This document shows, piece by piece, positions 53,388 through 64,000 of a stretch of DNA of 64,000 bases. This DNA comes from Meghimatium bilineatum (lineage: Eukaryota; Mollusca; Gastropoda; Stylommatophora; Philomycidae). Position 1 is the stretch's first letter. Each line of letters begins with the position of its first letter. The DNA lies in the NCBI GenBank assembly GCA_034231615.1, contig CM067298.1, positions 62,712,387 through 62,776,386 of the forward strand. Direction: 5' to 3'. The notes beneath the pieces are model-generated. The model ran no database searches. It saw nothing but the letters and a program-made list of their open reading frames with translations, and was not told the origin of the DNA. A program made the position numbers and the translations under genes.

Positions 53388-54335
53388 AGTATATTAGTAT
53401 GTAGATAAAGTATATTAGTATGTAGATAAAGTATATTAGTATGTAGATAAAGTATATTAGTATGTAGATAACGTATATACGGATGTCAATCAAGTATATC
53501 AGTATGTCAATTAAATATAGAAGTATGTCAATCAGGTATATAGTATATCAATCAGATATATCAATATGTTAATCAGGCATATCAATATGTCAATCAGGTA
53601 TATCGATATGTCAATAAGGCGTATCAATTTGTCAATAAGGTATATCAATATGGCAATCAGGCGTATCAATATGTCAATCAGGTATATCAATATGTCAATC
53701 AGGTATATCAATATGTCAATCAGGCATATCAATATGTAAATCAGGTATGTCAATATGGCAATCAGGCGTATCAATATGTCAATCAGGTATATCAATATGT
53801 CAATCAGGTATATCAATATATCAATCAGGCATATCAATATGTCAATCATGTATATCAATATGGCAATCAGGCGTATCAATATGTCAATCAGGTATATCAA
53901 TATGTCAATCAGGTATATCAATATGTCAATCAGGCATATCAATATGTCAATCAGGTATGTCAATATGTCAATCAGGTATATCAATATGTAAATCAGGCGT
54001 ATCAATATATCAACCAGGTATATCAATATAAAATACACCACCAATCTCTTGAATGGATACCTACAGGCAAAAGAGCTAGGGGTAGACCAAAAGAAACACT
54101 CAGAAGAACAATACTTAGAGAAAGTAAAACAACCAATATTCATACTATTCAGGAACTGCAAAGAATAGCTTTGAACAGACACAATTGGAGAGATCTGACC
54201 TCTGCCCTATGCGCTAACTTTAGCGCAAAAGGAAAATGAATGAATGAATGAATATCAATATGACAATCAGATGAATCAATATGTGAATTAGGTATATCGG
54301 TCAGGTATGTAAGTATACCAACCAAGTATATAAAA
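53388..54335. repeat. 21-bp minisatellite, interrupted by LINE-C
   Basis: Begins with four units of AGTATATTAGTATGTAGATAA (53,388-53,470) and passes into about 30 units of ATATCAATATGTCAATCAGGT, 21 bp. The 216-codon minus frame (LIDILIY heptads) and the 94- and 78-codon plus frames are repeat readings. The array resumes after the LINE-C insert (54,251-54,335). Confidence 0.95.
54028..54252 (+). mobile_element. LINE-C 3' end inside minisatellite
   Basis: The 225-base insert reads SLEWIPTGKRARGRPKETLR, NIHTIQELQRIALNRHNWRD, TSALCANFSAKGK and stop, followed by TGAATGAATGAATGA. It is about 95% identical to 18,268-18,475. The flanking sequence on both sides is ATATCAATA, compatible with a TSD but ambiguous because that string occurs in each satellite unit. 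5'-truncated. Confidence 0.88.
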
Positions 54336-54372
54336 AGTATATGGAGATATCCATGTATCAGTTCGCTTTACT

Positions 54373-54532
54373 CCGCCGAATACGGATGTCTCGGGCCATT
54401 CGAGCAAATAAAACGGCGACACAACGCATTTCCATTCTCTGGACTACATCCTGCTGGAAATCTAGTATGACCATGGTCCTGCTACAAGAGAATTCAGCAC
54501 GAGGTTGAGAATTAACGCTGAAGAAGAAGAAG
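54373..54532 (+). repeat. SINE-like repeat, copy 6 (full length)
   Basis: Full-length copy (CCGCCGAATACGGATGTC to AATTAACGCTGAAGAAGAAG). GTTCGCTTTACTC on the left (54,361) and GTTGCTTTACGCTC on the right (54,532) look like a diverged target-site duplication, which supports insertion as a unit of about 160 bp. Confidence 0.88.
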
Positions 54533-54539
54533 TTGCTTT

Positions 54540-55465
54540 ACGCTCAAGAAGTTGTGGATTAGAATACTCATCGTCGCCCGTGACGTCCTGTTTATAAAGT
54601 GGATTGTTTTCGGAGAACACTGGGGATTATCACTCGCAGTTATGAAGTTACGTGCTATTCTCTCACCTTATTGGGATAGATCAAGGGTAACATAGGGGGT
54701 AACTCAAATTCAATGTAATTCATCCTCTACGCTGTTTGAACATGTTTTAATGTATTAATTTATTTTGCTAATCTTTAAAATAATTTGTTGGATGGTGACT
54801 GATGTTTCTATTTGTATTTCGTTGCACAAATGTTGTATATTACCAGCAGGAGAAATATTGTGCATGTGGATCATTCACGTAGATACATTTTTATACATTT
54901 CAGTCGTCTCCCATTTCAATATTCATACTGGAACAAATTTATATTTAAAATTCGTGGAATTTGTGCATAGAATAAATAATATATTACCAGGTTATCATAC
55001 AATATGCTCGTTAACTGACTTCAGTATTTCTGATGACTAACTTATCATATTAAACTTCTACGCAAAGATATACACCAGTACATATACTGTTTTAAAAACA
55101 CAACTTTTTTGGAATACTTTTATAAATGATATTCGCTGATTGGACATCATTCAATTTATGGACTGTGTCTACCTGGTCATTAACCTCTCGTTGTTATCTG
55201 AAATGTACTCACATCATTATTTGTAAAGTTTATGAAATAGGTTCAGATCAAAACAACATTGTTGGCAATAACTCGTGACATATTCATGATAATCCCGTGA
55301 AACGTACTGAAAACAAAACTCTCTGACCATATTATTGAATGGCTATAAAAGATTGAACGGTCCTCGAAATAAATTCAGTTGAAAATTCAATGCGCACGTA
55401 TGGCTTATCTTACTAAGATCAACGATACATCATTGGTTGCTTACATACTAGACAATCTGTTAACT
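54540..55465. other. No feature recognised
   Basis: AT-rich; a 91-codon plus frame (54,765-55,040) has no motif I recognise and no compositional support as a gene. Confidence 0.5.
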
Positions 55466-55469
55466 TCTA

Positions 55470-56654
55470 CATGTTTGGTCGTGCTTCATTCACTCATACA
55501 TGTTTGGTTGGCCTCCATACACTCCTACATGTTTGGTAGGCCTCCATACACTCCTACATGTTTGGTAGGCCTCCATTCACTTCTACATGCGTGGTTGTCC
55601 TCCATTCACCACTACATATTTGGTTGGCCTCCATTCACTCCTACATGTTTGTAGCTCTACATTCACTACGGGGTAGTCACCCATTCACTGATACATGTTT
55701 AGTAGTAATCCATTTACTCCTACATGTTTGTTTGATCTCCATTCATTCCTTCATCATTGGTAGTTCTCCATTCACTACATGGTTGTCATACATTCACTGA
55801 CACATGTTTAGTAGGTCTCCAATCACTCCTACATGGTTGGTAGGCCTCCATTCACTCCTACATGTTTGGTTGTCATCCATCCATCAATTCTGCGATGTTT
55901 GGTATCTATTCATTCACTCCTACATGGTTGGTTGGCATCTATTAATTCCTACATGTTTGGTAGTCATCCATTCACTCCTACATGTTTGGTAGTCATCCAT
56001 TCACTACTACATGATTGGTAGTCATCAATCACTACTACGTAATTCTTCTTCTTCTTCCGCTTCTTCTTCTTCAGCGTTCATTCTCAAACTTCCGCTGGAT
56101 CTCTCTTGCAGCAGGACAATGATGCAACTAGATTTCCAGAGAATGGAAATGCGCTGTGTCGCCGTTTTATTTGCATCAATGGCCGACACTTACTACGTGT
56201 TTGATAGTCCTCCATTCCTTTTACATGTTTGGTAGTGATTCATTCATTCTACATGTTTGGTAGTCATCCATTCCCTTCTACATATTGGGTAGTCATCCAT
56301 TCATTCTACATGTTTGGTAGTCATCCATTCCCTCCTACATATTGGGTAGTCATCAATTCATTCTACATGTTTGGTAGTCATCCATTCATTGTACATGTTT
56401 GTAGGCATCCATTCACTCCTACATGCTTGCATGTCCTACATTGACTCCTAAAAGTAAAGTAGTCATCCATTCAGTCTACTTTTTATGGTAGTCATCCATT
56501 CACTACTACATTTTTGGTAGCTATCCATCACCTACGCGCTGTTTGGAGGTCATTCATTCACTACTGCATGTTTAGTAGTCATCCTTTCAGTAGTGTATAT
56601 TTGGTAGTCATCCATTCACTATTGCATGTTTGTTAGTCATCCATTCACTATTGC
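55470..56654. repeat. 29-bp minisatellite, ends in assembly gap
   Basis: About 35-40 units of CATTCACTCCTACATGTTTG followed by GTAGTCATC, 29 bp (variants GTTGGCCTC, GTAGGCCTC). Not divisible by three, yet several plus frames of 60-90 codons are open. Interrupted by a SINE-like repeat at 56,041-56,190. The true length is unknown because an N run follows. Confidence 0.93.
56041..56190 (-). repeat. SINE-like repeat, copy 7, with TSD
   Basis: Minus-strand copy from a CTTCTTCTTC tract to TTATTTGCATCAATGGCC. TACTACGT lies directly on both sides (56,033-56,040 and 56,191-56,198), an exact 8-base duplication (longer with mismatches: CACTACTACGT / CACTTACTACGT). It is truncated about 15 bases short of the full-length 5' end. 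Confidence 0.9.
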
Positions 56655-56754
56655 NNNNNNNNNNNNNNNNNNNNNNNNNNNNNNNNNNNNNNNNNNNNNN
56701 NNNNNNNNNNNNNNNNNNNNNNNNNNNNNNNNNNNNNNNNNNNNNNNNNNNNNN
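56655..56754. other. Assembly gap (100 N)
   Basis: Exactly 100 N bases, the conventional size for a gap of unknown length, placed at the border of two tandem arrays. Confidence 0.99.
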
Positions 56755-56930
56755 CCAAAGGTTGTCAGTGATATCGTTCTTGTAATATTTGTTTATACCA
56801 AAGGTCTCTCAGTGAGATCTTCCTTGTAATATTTGTTTACATCAAAGGTTGTCAGTGAGATCTATAACGAGTTTTTGAAATATATTTTTATGTCAAAGAC
56901 TGTTAGTGAGAAATGTAACGAGGAGTCATT
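56755..56930. repeat. About 51-bp minisatellite
   Basis: Three to four diverged units with CAAAGGTTGTCAGTGAGATC and CTTGTAATATTTGTTTA. Its left part is lost in the gap. Confidence 0.8.
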
Positions 56931-57425
56931 GTACTAACAATGGAGTCTAATATAACTGCCTGTAAAGGGTCATGTTCTGATTTGTGTGTGGCCTAGACAT
57001 CTGAATTGTCAACACTGTAATTTCACTGGAAAGTTCTTATTTCCACTAATTATCACTTATTGAGACCGATTCATGTCAGGTAGAAAATAATATAAGGAAT
57101 TTTTTTTAGGTATGCTCTTTTCGCCCGCGAACAATTGCCCATATTGGTTATATCAAAGCATTTAACCATAAAAACAATGGAAGTTGTGGTTCAGCGAATC
57201 AAAACCTCAGAGATTCTTTACCATTTGTTTCTCCGTGAAATATACTCCAATGGCGTCACAAAGAATATGCGGAACACTCTAGCTAACACCATTTCACGTC
57301 ATGTCACAAAAGTAAAATATTAAAATTTCTGACAAGAAACAATCATCACTTAACCTACTTTTGAATATTTATAAAAAGAAGTTATTTAGTGGCAACACTG
57401 GTGGAGTAGTAGATTAGAATCCATT
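56931..57425. other. No feature recognised
   Basis: Non-coding spacer. The 62-codon plus frame has no recognised motif. Confidence 0.5.
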
Positions 57426-57439
57426 GTATGTATGCATGT

Positions 57440-57569
<130 letters not shown>

Positions 57570-57774
57570 ACTGTTATTGTACTTAGATCTACTATCCAGG
57601 ATATGTGAACGTTCTATGTAATAAAAGTAGACAGCATAGGCATGACCTAATTGTTGTTGTAGATTTGGGTGAGGTGGGAATACTATTTTTTTTAGATGTT
57701 ACTCGTTGCACGAGACACCACAATTTCTGATGCATGCGTGTATCAGATAATAACTAGTAGCGGTAGACTACCGT

Positions 57775-58565
57775 GTAACGCGTTATGCTGATACTATTGA
57801 TCTCTTGACTGGTTCCGAATCTGAACTCCAGAAACTCACCTCAAAGTTGGAAGAAGTTAGTTGGAAATATGGCATGGAAATTAGTATTGACAAAAGCAAG
57901 ATATTGGTGACTAGTGAAAGCAAGTAAGATCCCACGAATTTCCTGTTAAATGGTCACAGACTGGAAGAAGTTAACACTTTCAGATATCTCGGATCGCAAT
58001 TATGTGATGATGGCGACTTGGGAATGCAGATTAAGCTAAGAGGATGATTGCCATGGCAATGTTGAGTATGTATGATTTGGAAAAGTTAAATCAGTATTAC
58101 AGTAAAGATCACTCTATTCAGATCGCTAGTGATAAGTATATTTTATAATGATGTGAACGTTGGACACTCAATGTAGACACAGAAAGAAGGATTCAGTCTT
58201 TTGAAAACAGGTTTTCAGACGTTTGTTAAGAATTAGCTATGTAGAACACAAGTCAAAAAATATATATGGCCCGCAGAAAAAAAACAAATTTGCAGGTTAT
58301 CAAGAACGACTTTTGGCAGTGGGTAAACGGTGTAAATTTGTTTTGTTTGGGCAAGTAACGAGACACGAATCGCATTTTAAAATTATTTTACAAGGAACAG
58401 TCGAAGATGGAAGGTGAAGAGAAGGACACAAAAATAACATCAGAGCATGGTATGGCGTGATTTTTCTACGCTCTTCCAAATGTTTGAGGATAATGTTGTT
58501 TGGAGAGCAATATATGCTGATGTATCTAGTGTAGAACCACTACGACTCTGACGTGTTACGGATCT
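57775..58565 (+). mobile_element. LINE-A fragment with damaged RT motif C
   Basis: Forward strand: RYADTIDLLTGSESELQKLT (57,783-57,842), LEEVSWKYGMEISIDKSKIL (57,846-57,905), HRLEEVNTFRYLGSQL-like (57,955-58,005), then WTLNVDTERRIQSFENR (58,154-58,205), and the frame 58,223-58,417 (MLRISYVEHKSK, VTRHESHFKIILQGTVEDGR). The 3' UTR marker CCACTACGACTCTGACGTGTTACGG follows. In motif C the second Asp of YADD is Thr. Several frameshifts are present. Confidence 0.8.
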
Positions 58566-58644
58566 TATTATCATGTATCAGATTGAGAATTGTCGTCGTT
58601 ATGTCTTAGGAACATTACTTGACGTCTGTTGAGCAGTTGAAGGT

Positions 58645-58748
58645 GTTATTAATTTTAAAAGTTTCTATTAATTTAAAAAGTTTCTATTAATTTAAAAAAA
58701 AAGTTTCTATTAATTTAAAAAGTTTCTATTAATTTAAAAAGTATTTAG
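58645..58748. repeat. 19-bp minisatellite
   Basis: Five units of TTTCTATTAATTTAAAAAG with small A-run length changes. Confidence 0.9.
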
Positions 58749-58929
58749 TGTAAAAAGTAAAGCAAAAGTTAATCCATAGCATTTATTAATGATAAAAGGG
58801 TGTGAGATGTTAGAAATCTCACATTTCAGTGGTTCTTTGAGGAGGGTAGATATCTCCTCTCCCTCGCAGTCTGTGCTTGCCGGATTAATCCAATTAAGTA
58901 TGGGTCGACCTGAGAGCCGCATCTGTCTG

Positions 58930-59020
58930 TAAAACACTTCCGTCTCAACTGGGGAATAAACCAAAGATCACTCATATGCGAAGCCAGTGCGCTAACCACT
59001 GCGCAATGCGGCCTTCTAAG
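58930..59020 (-). repeat. tRNA-derived SINE fragment
   Basis: The minus strand reads GCCGCATTGCGCAGTGGTTA, GCGCACTGGCTTCGCATATG, then TTGGTTTATTCCCCAG. The first block resembles an A-box region (GCGCAGTGGTTAGCGC) and the last a degenerate B-box. The order is that of a tRNA-like head. The arms do not close into a full cloverleaf. Confidence 0.6.
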
Positions 59021-59570
59021 TAGTGTACGTAGCTTTAATCTTTGTGTGTGTGTGTGGAACATTGAGCAATTGTTTGTTCTGCGTGAGCGCTATGGTGGCG
59101 GCTCAATGTCTACTTCGATTTCAAACTTCATAGTTGATACCACCAATTTTCTATATATAAATCTATACAACATCGACAACTATGCGTTAAGTTATCTTTA
59201 CCGATAAGAAAATTACATAGGAAGTTCTATTAAAGAACATAGACTGCCTGATGAAGAGTTTGATGTGGTCCAAGATTGCAATTTATCTTACAATACAAGC
59301 TGTGTGGCTGCTTGGCTTAATCAAGATAAAGTGAGGTTAGTAACATCGGCTAGGATGTGACACTGTCTAGGATCCTGTAATTGGTCAGTAAGAACGGCGA
59401 TTTTTTCCAGCGTGACACATCATTTACACAGTTCATGCTCTTTATGTTACGCAACACCCTAGACAAGGTTGGGTTCATATTGTCTTTAAGTGTTTTTCGT
59501 TTCTTTGAAGGGAATATGACAGCGAATAAGATACAGTGCAAACAAATAATAAGATGTAATATTTTTTCTT
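59021..59570. other. No feature recognised
   Basis: Non-coding. A (GT)n run at about 59,043-59,054. Confidence 0.5.
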
Positions 59571-59573
59571 TCT

Positions 59574-59715
59574 TTTATCAGATCACACGAGCGGAACATT
59601 ATTTTATCAGATCACATCAGTAGAACATCATGTTATCAGATAACACCAACAGAACATTAATATATTAGATCACATCATTAGAACATTATTTTACCAGATC
59701 ACACCAGTAGAACAT
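59574..59715. repeat. 29-bp minisatellite
   Basis: Five diverged units of TTTTATCAGATCACATCAGT followed by AGAACATTA. Confidence 0.85.
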
Positions 59716-59889
59716 TGGATGGGTCGAACGGAGGATATTATTAAACGTGTATGTCCCCCCCCCCCCCCATGACATAAATGATGATGCAGAAAGGGAGAAA
59801 GTGTCACCAGAACTACGCAATGCTTTTTCACTACACATCAAGCTTGACATAGTGTGTTGACTACAGAACTCCTTGGTGGTGTAAGCAGA

Positions 59890-60615
59890 AGTTCACGTCT
59901 TGAATGGTGATAATTTGTCAAAGGGAAATGTAGTCATTTATACAGATGGTTGTGTTGTACGGGGTGTGCACAACTCATGGGCATTTGCGGCACGGGTTGG
60001 AAAGAGAATTATGAGTGAAGACAGCGGTGCTATTGCTACGATCATAAGTAACAAGACCATAGACATCATCGCGATAACCAAGGCAATGACATGGTTAGAG
60101 TCTGAAACCTACACTCTTGAAGGCTTTCTCAGTGATTAAATTAGCGTGCATGCTAAAATGATTGAGAATTGCTGGGCATGCAGTCAGCAGTTAGAATCGG
60201 TGACGGGGTCTAATCTAATAAGAATCAATTTCATATTTGTATCCGGACATGCCGGTATCCGAGAAAATTACAACGCAGAAAGTCTTGCTGGTATGGCGAA
60301 CATGGGTACCGGACAAGCAATTGACTGAGCTGATGCTCTGAATGCTCGTTGGGAGATAGGACGGGCCGCCGATGTAAACACTGCTTGTGAATCTGCAATT
60401 CTAAACAGACTACAGGAATACCATGTCAAGGGATGGGGCGTAGGCTAAACAAAAGCGCCATGCAGATAGGAAAATGAGACTTGTAAACCAAGACAGAGCA
60501 GGTGTAGTCAGTCGCTTCATGCTGAGGGATTTCTTGAAAAGGAAATCCGAGCACTTAGGACCGATGGTTCGATGTGCAGTGAGGATGATCTATCGGCTAA
60601 TTAACTAACTAGTTA
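59890..60615 (+). mobile_element. LINE-RH copy, RNase H to 3' end
   Basis: Forward frames: GNVVIYTDGCVVRGVHNSWA (59,925-59,985; first catalytic Asp), ISNKTIDIIAITKAMTWL (60,045-60,095; the usual catalytic Glu position reads Asp in TIDII), LSD (60,130), INFIFVSGHAGIRENYNAES (60,222-60,282; the final catalytic Asp region reads NAES). The tail has NQDRAGVVSRFMLRDFLKRK and SEHL (60,488-60,560). The 3' end is GGCTAATTAACTAACTAG. Two of the four catalytic positions are changed, so it is an old copy. Confidence 0.8.
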
Positions 60616-60889
60616 TGTGCATACAACATTTATCTTTCAGTCTTTCCAGACGATATTGTTGCACCGTAATGAATATAATCTACAATATATAGCAATGATG
60701 GATGTGACACGCAAGACAAGTCTGTGTTACAAAGAGTCTTACACAGTATGTACAAAGTAACACGTCCATTTATAATATCCCTTGCTGTTTATTTATATCC
60801 AAACATGAGAAGAAATAAGTAAACGAACATCCTGTTTTAAACGATCACAAACTTGGGGACGTTGCCCCCTTCAAATGGCTTCCAAATAT

Positions 60890-61465
60890 GTGATAATGGC
60901 AACTCAGGAAATGAGATTAAGCCTAAGAATCGAGATGGCTATGGTTGCCATGGCAAGGTTAGATATGATTTGGAGAAGTAAGACCAGTATTACAGTAAAG
61001 ATCAATCTATTCAGATAGCTAGTGAAAAGTATACTTTTATACGGATATTAAAGCTGGACACTCAATATAGAAACAGAAATAATGATTCAGACTTGTAAAT
61101 AGAAGTACTACAGACGCTTGCTAAGAATTAGTTATATAGAACATAGGACAAAAATGTTTGCTCCACAGAAAATAAATAAACATGCAGGTTCTCAAGAATC
61201 ATTTTTGGCAGTGATGAAACGGCGTAAATTTGTTTGGTTTGGACAAGTAACGAGACACGACTCACTTTCAAAAATTATTTTGCAAGAAACATTCGGGAAA
61301 AAGAGGCGAACAAAGTCAAATCTTGCTAATGTCAGGGAGTGACCAGGACATTATATTTTATACACTTCTCCGAATGGCTGAGGACAGAAGTGTTTGGAGA
61401 AATTTTGTTGCTGTCTCCAGTGAGGAACACTTACGATCTTGACAGGCTACGGGTCTCTTTAATAT
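60890..61465 (+). mobile_element. LINE-A fragment
   Basis: Forward: LDTQYRNR-like thumb segment, then the frame 61,118-61,342 (MLRISYIEHRTKMFAPQKIN, KRRKFVWFGQVTRHDSLSKI, ILQETFGKKRRTKSN). It is similar along its whole length to 58,020-58,560. The 3' UTR marker is CTTACGATCTTGACAGGCTACGGG (61,430-61,452). Confidence 0.8.
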
Positions 61466-62055
61466 TATTATCTGTAAAAACAACAAAATATTAGCAACGA
61501 AATATATAAAACTGTTGCATTATATTATATAGGTACGTTTATACAGTCCGTACTAAGACGTACATAGACAATAATATATTGCAGTCATATAGCTAGGTCT
61601 ACACCAGACCTAGGTAGTCTTTTTGGAATGGTGAGCCTGATTGCATTTATTACTTGTGGGAATTCATTGTTTAAAAAATGTCAATTGATATTCAAGTAGT
61701 CTCTTCTGATGGCAGAGACAAGTGTATATAATATTTATATATTAGTGACTTGCTAGTACAAATAACAAGACAGGATTTGCCAGGCGGCGGTATTATACCC
61801 ACCAATATCTACTTAGTCTGTGCAAAGATACACATAAATAATCGATTATTCCATATTAATAGATATATGCAAATTGATGATCTAACGAGGTATGACTTGG
61901 TAAAGTTTGATGATGATAGAACTATAGTCCATCCACAGCTTTGTAGATAGAACAAGTTTTGACAAGGGATTTATGATGTCACAAGACGGGTCAATTTAAT
62001 AGATCGTTGGTTGACTTCTGATCAAGTGGTCCATGGGGGCATGCCCTGTGTCCCA
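61466..62055. other. No feature recognised
   Basis: AT-rich. A 66-codon plus frame at 61,750-61,950 (MLVQITRQDLPGG...) has no domain that I recognise. Confidence 0.5.
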
Positions 62056-62119
62056 TGTCATTGCATAATGTATGCATGTGTTTGTGTGCTGTTGTTTTGT
62101 TCCCTATAGGGTCGTAAAT

Positions 62120-63740
62120 TTATATGACCTCAGAGATAGAAACAATTTCTTGACGTCATCCATCGCTGGACATTCAAAAGGTGGTGGTCGACAATTTCGT
62201 AAAGTTGAGTGCACAGGCGGCACTATGGAATGTATTGTGAGTGTAATCTGTTCAGGTGATTATTCAGCTGTACATGTTTTACAGCTGTACATGTTTTATG
62301 CGAAGCCGGAAGATGATACTCTGGTCTTTCCTTCCCATGAGGTTGACATTGTCTTTAGGATTTGTGTTGGTCATATATTTGTTACTTTTTTCCCAGTATT
62401 TAAAAAGGCCCATCTATTCAGCCAAGCCTCTTTTCTCACATATTTCAACATAATTTTAACTGTGTGCATGGTCGTTTGTGTATATGGCTGTTCAGGTCAT
62501 GCTCCCTTCTTTGCTAGTCTATCTGCCCTGTCATTGCCATGTGTGTTTGAGTGGCCAGGAATCTACTGCATAACAATTTTGATATTATGAAATATGAGAA
62601 TCTTGTTGGCATGGTGATATATTTGAGCTAGTTGAGACTTAAAATGTCCTTCACATTCTAGAGCTTGAAGAGTGGACATAGAATCTGTAAAAATCACAAT
62701 CTTTTGACCTTTGATATAATGTCTCGAATATGATGTTCAGATGGTACAAAGCAATTTCGAGTGTGGATATTTCAGCATCATTGTTAGAATATATCTACCT
62801 AAAGAACAATTCATCAGACGTTTTGTCTGGGTATTCTATATTGACATCATAACCTGCTGGATCAGAACTTTTCATTGTATTATCTCTCAATTATGTCATG
62901 GTTTCTGGCAATTTTAAACATTTGTATGGTAGTAAAATGTTTGATACTGTTTGCAGTTTATGTCTCTTGTATGGATGCGATAGTTTCTTTATTTATTTGA
63001 CATATCTGAGAATTGACGTTTGGCTTATTCGTTGTTTTAGTAGCCTTTTGTCTGAAAATTGTTTATTTTTGTGGTCTATGTTGACTTCATAACAGCAAAG
63101 AAGGTTTTACGTTTTTCATAAGCTTCCATCGCAGTCATATCTCTCCGTATCTCAAAGGGTTCTACATTTGTATATATCTCATATGCTTCCTTTGTTGTAG
63201 ATCTCATTGCTCTACTAATAGAACGTAGTATATTGTTCTTCACAATGTCTAGGGATTGTACATATGTTTTGGAACATGTTGTCATAAATGCATTGTTGTA
63301 TTCTGGAGATAAACGTTTGTAATCAAGATATAAGCCTCTGAGGATATCATTATCTGATAACTAAGATGTTCCAGTGAGATTATTCAGTAGCTGAAGTCGA
63401 TTCGGTGCTTTATTTTTGACATTTTCTACATGCTTTTTGGAGTGAGTTGCCGAACAACAGTGATTCCAAGATATGTGGGGTGTTCTTCTCTTGTCAATTT
63501 ATGTGTATCTAACCATAGACTGATATTTTCTTGGCTACTTAATGATTCTTGGTAAAGACTGTATAGTTTTTTTTCTCGCAGTTTATTTTTAACTGCCATG
63601 TGTGACAGTACTCGTGCAGTCTTCTCAGATTTTCATTTTGTTTTTAGGCTGCACTTTCAGTATTCTCATGAATCTGACATCGTGCCAGATCATCAGCATA
63701 AAGGACATTTTAAGCTTCGATATGACTATATCAAGTGTCA
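62120..63740 (-). mobile_element. LINE-E: RT core, RNase H and C-terminal zinc motif
   Basis: Minus strand, in shifting frames. RT motif C LYADDLARCQIHENTESAA (about 63,705-63,650); thumb/connector in frame 63,285-63,076 (TTCSKTYVQSLDIVKNNILR, SISRAMRSTTKEAYEIYTNV, PFEIRRDMTAMEAYEKRK). RNase H: IVIFTDSMSTLQALECEGH (about 62,700-62,645) and IPGHSNTHGNDRADRLAKKG (about 62,565-62,505). C-terminus: RKDQSIIFRLRIKHVQL (about 62,325-62,275), then NNHLNRLHSQYIP and CRLC (about 62,260-62,215). A 17-base tandem duplication (62,265-62,298) breaks the frame there. It resembles the 10.7-kb fragment in its last part. Confidence 0.8.
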
Positions 63741-64000
63741 TGACATATTCTTTCCAGAACGTTGTCTTCGTCGTGGATACTCTGAACGCCTCTCTGTCCC
63801 AGGTAGGCAGGTATGCATTGACCAGAGACCTGTGCATGCATTCTTCGATGTCTTTGGTCCATCGTTAGTCTTCCTCTTCATCTCTAACCTGGCACTCTGC
63901 CCCACAGAATCAGTCTCTCGATACCATCATGTAGCTAAAGTGTTTAAAATAATGCAACTTCCTTCTTATGATGGTACTTTGAAACCACCCTTCATTAAGT
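63741..64000 (-). mobile_element. LINE 3' fragment at window edge
   Basis: The minus strand near 63,950-63,860 reads LHDGIERLILWGRVPG, then a basic RGRLTMDQRHRRM stretch, and at about 63,800 a DREAFRVSTTK segment. The order matches the C-terminus of another RTE/LINE-B-like ORF2 and not LINE-E. It runs off the window edge. Confidence 0.55.

Noticed and set aside
53532..54182. 216-codon minus frame with LIDILIY heptads, looking like a leucine/isoleucine-rich or coiled-coil protein
   Set aside because: The heptad is the translation of a 21-bp minisatellite, and the first part is antisense to a LINE-C insert.
56626..56829. 67-codon frame crossing the N run
   Set aside because: Half of it is undetermined sequence.
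58930..59020. Functional tRNA gene on the minus strand
   Set aside because: Only the D-arm region is well formed. The acceptor stem does not pair and the T-loop is degenerate, so it is a SINE-type relic.
62072..62590. 172-codon forward frame starting MHVFVCCCFVPYRVVN
   Set aside because: It is antisense to the LINE-E RNase H/C-terminal region, whose family motifs are read on the minus strand. It also spans a 17-base duplication. No protein domain is visible in the forward reading.

Overview
The window is AT-rich eukaryotic, non-coding, repeat-dominated DNA. I find no gene that I would call a host protein gene, no rRNA and no intact tRNA. The content points to an invertebrate animal: several non-LTR retrotransposon (LINE) lineages, Penelope-like element (PLE) remnants, a hAT-type miniature DNA transposon, SINE-like repeats, very dense minisatellites and long (TA)n tracts. 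A lophotrochozoan such as a mollusc (perhaps a cephalopod) fits best, but that is inference from repeat style and cannot be settled here.

The LINE fragments fall into groups, labelled here only for this window. LINE-ZF: apurinic endonuclease + RT + C-terminal C2H2 finger, with a short palindrome near the 3' end; the best copy is 49.0-52.0 kb on the minus strand. LINE-RH: RT + RNase H with a (TAAC)n 3' end; best copy 34.19-35.73 kb, and further pieces at 27.1, 31.5, 36.5, 40.3 and 59.9 kb. LINE-RH2: a related group ending in a GATTCTT motif, at 14.0 and 43.0 kb. LINE-A: pieces at 6.4, 39.6, 44.4, 57.8 and 60.9 kb. LINE-B: RTE-like pieces at 22.7, 40.8, 41.5, 43.3, 46.0-47.0 kb and probably 0.2-1.0, 16.1, 21.8 and 29.0-30.8 kb. 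LINE-C: (TGAA)n 3' ends at 18.1 and 54.0 kb. LINE-E: RT + RNase H + C-terminal zinc motif at 10.7 and 62.1-63.7 kb. All are 5'-truncated and/or frame-broken.

Layout: 0-1 kb LINE remnant carrying a SINE-like insert; 1-3.5 kb ACT-rich satellite; 4-5.5 kb 48-bp minisatellite; 6-9 kb LINE-A and LINE-ZF 3' ends; 9-12.5 kb hAT-like and PLE-like ends and a large foldback structure; 13.5-15 kb an RT remnant split by an antisense LINE; 15-18 kb short tandem arrays; 18-23 kb LINE 3' ends; 23.9-28.2 kb four consecutive minisatellites broken by a LINE-RH copy; 28-31 kb a long LINE sitting in a 28-bp array; 31-37 kb LINE-RH/LINE-ZF/PLE complex; 37.4-39.3 kb featureless; 39-47 kb nested LINE-A/LINE-B; 48 kb a perfect 73-bp inverted repeat around (TA)n; 49-52 kb the LINE-ZF copy; 52.6-56.9 kb three minisatellites with retroelement inserts and a 100-base N gap; 57-64 kb (TA)n, LINE-A, LINE-RH and LINE-E remnants.

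The most informative structure is the insertion history, because several insertions have target-site duplications (TSDs) readable by eye: a LINE-RH copy inside a PLE (11-bp TSD) that splits a hammerhead-ribozyme-like motif; a LINE-RH2 copy inside another LINE (14-bp TSD); and a three-level nest in which a 167-bp hAT-type element (8-bp TSD) sits in a LINE-A that itself sits in a LINE-B. No operon-like or defence system is present.
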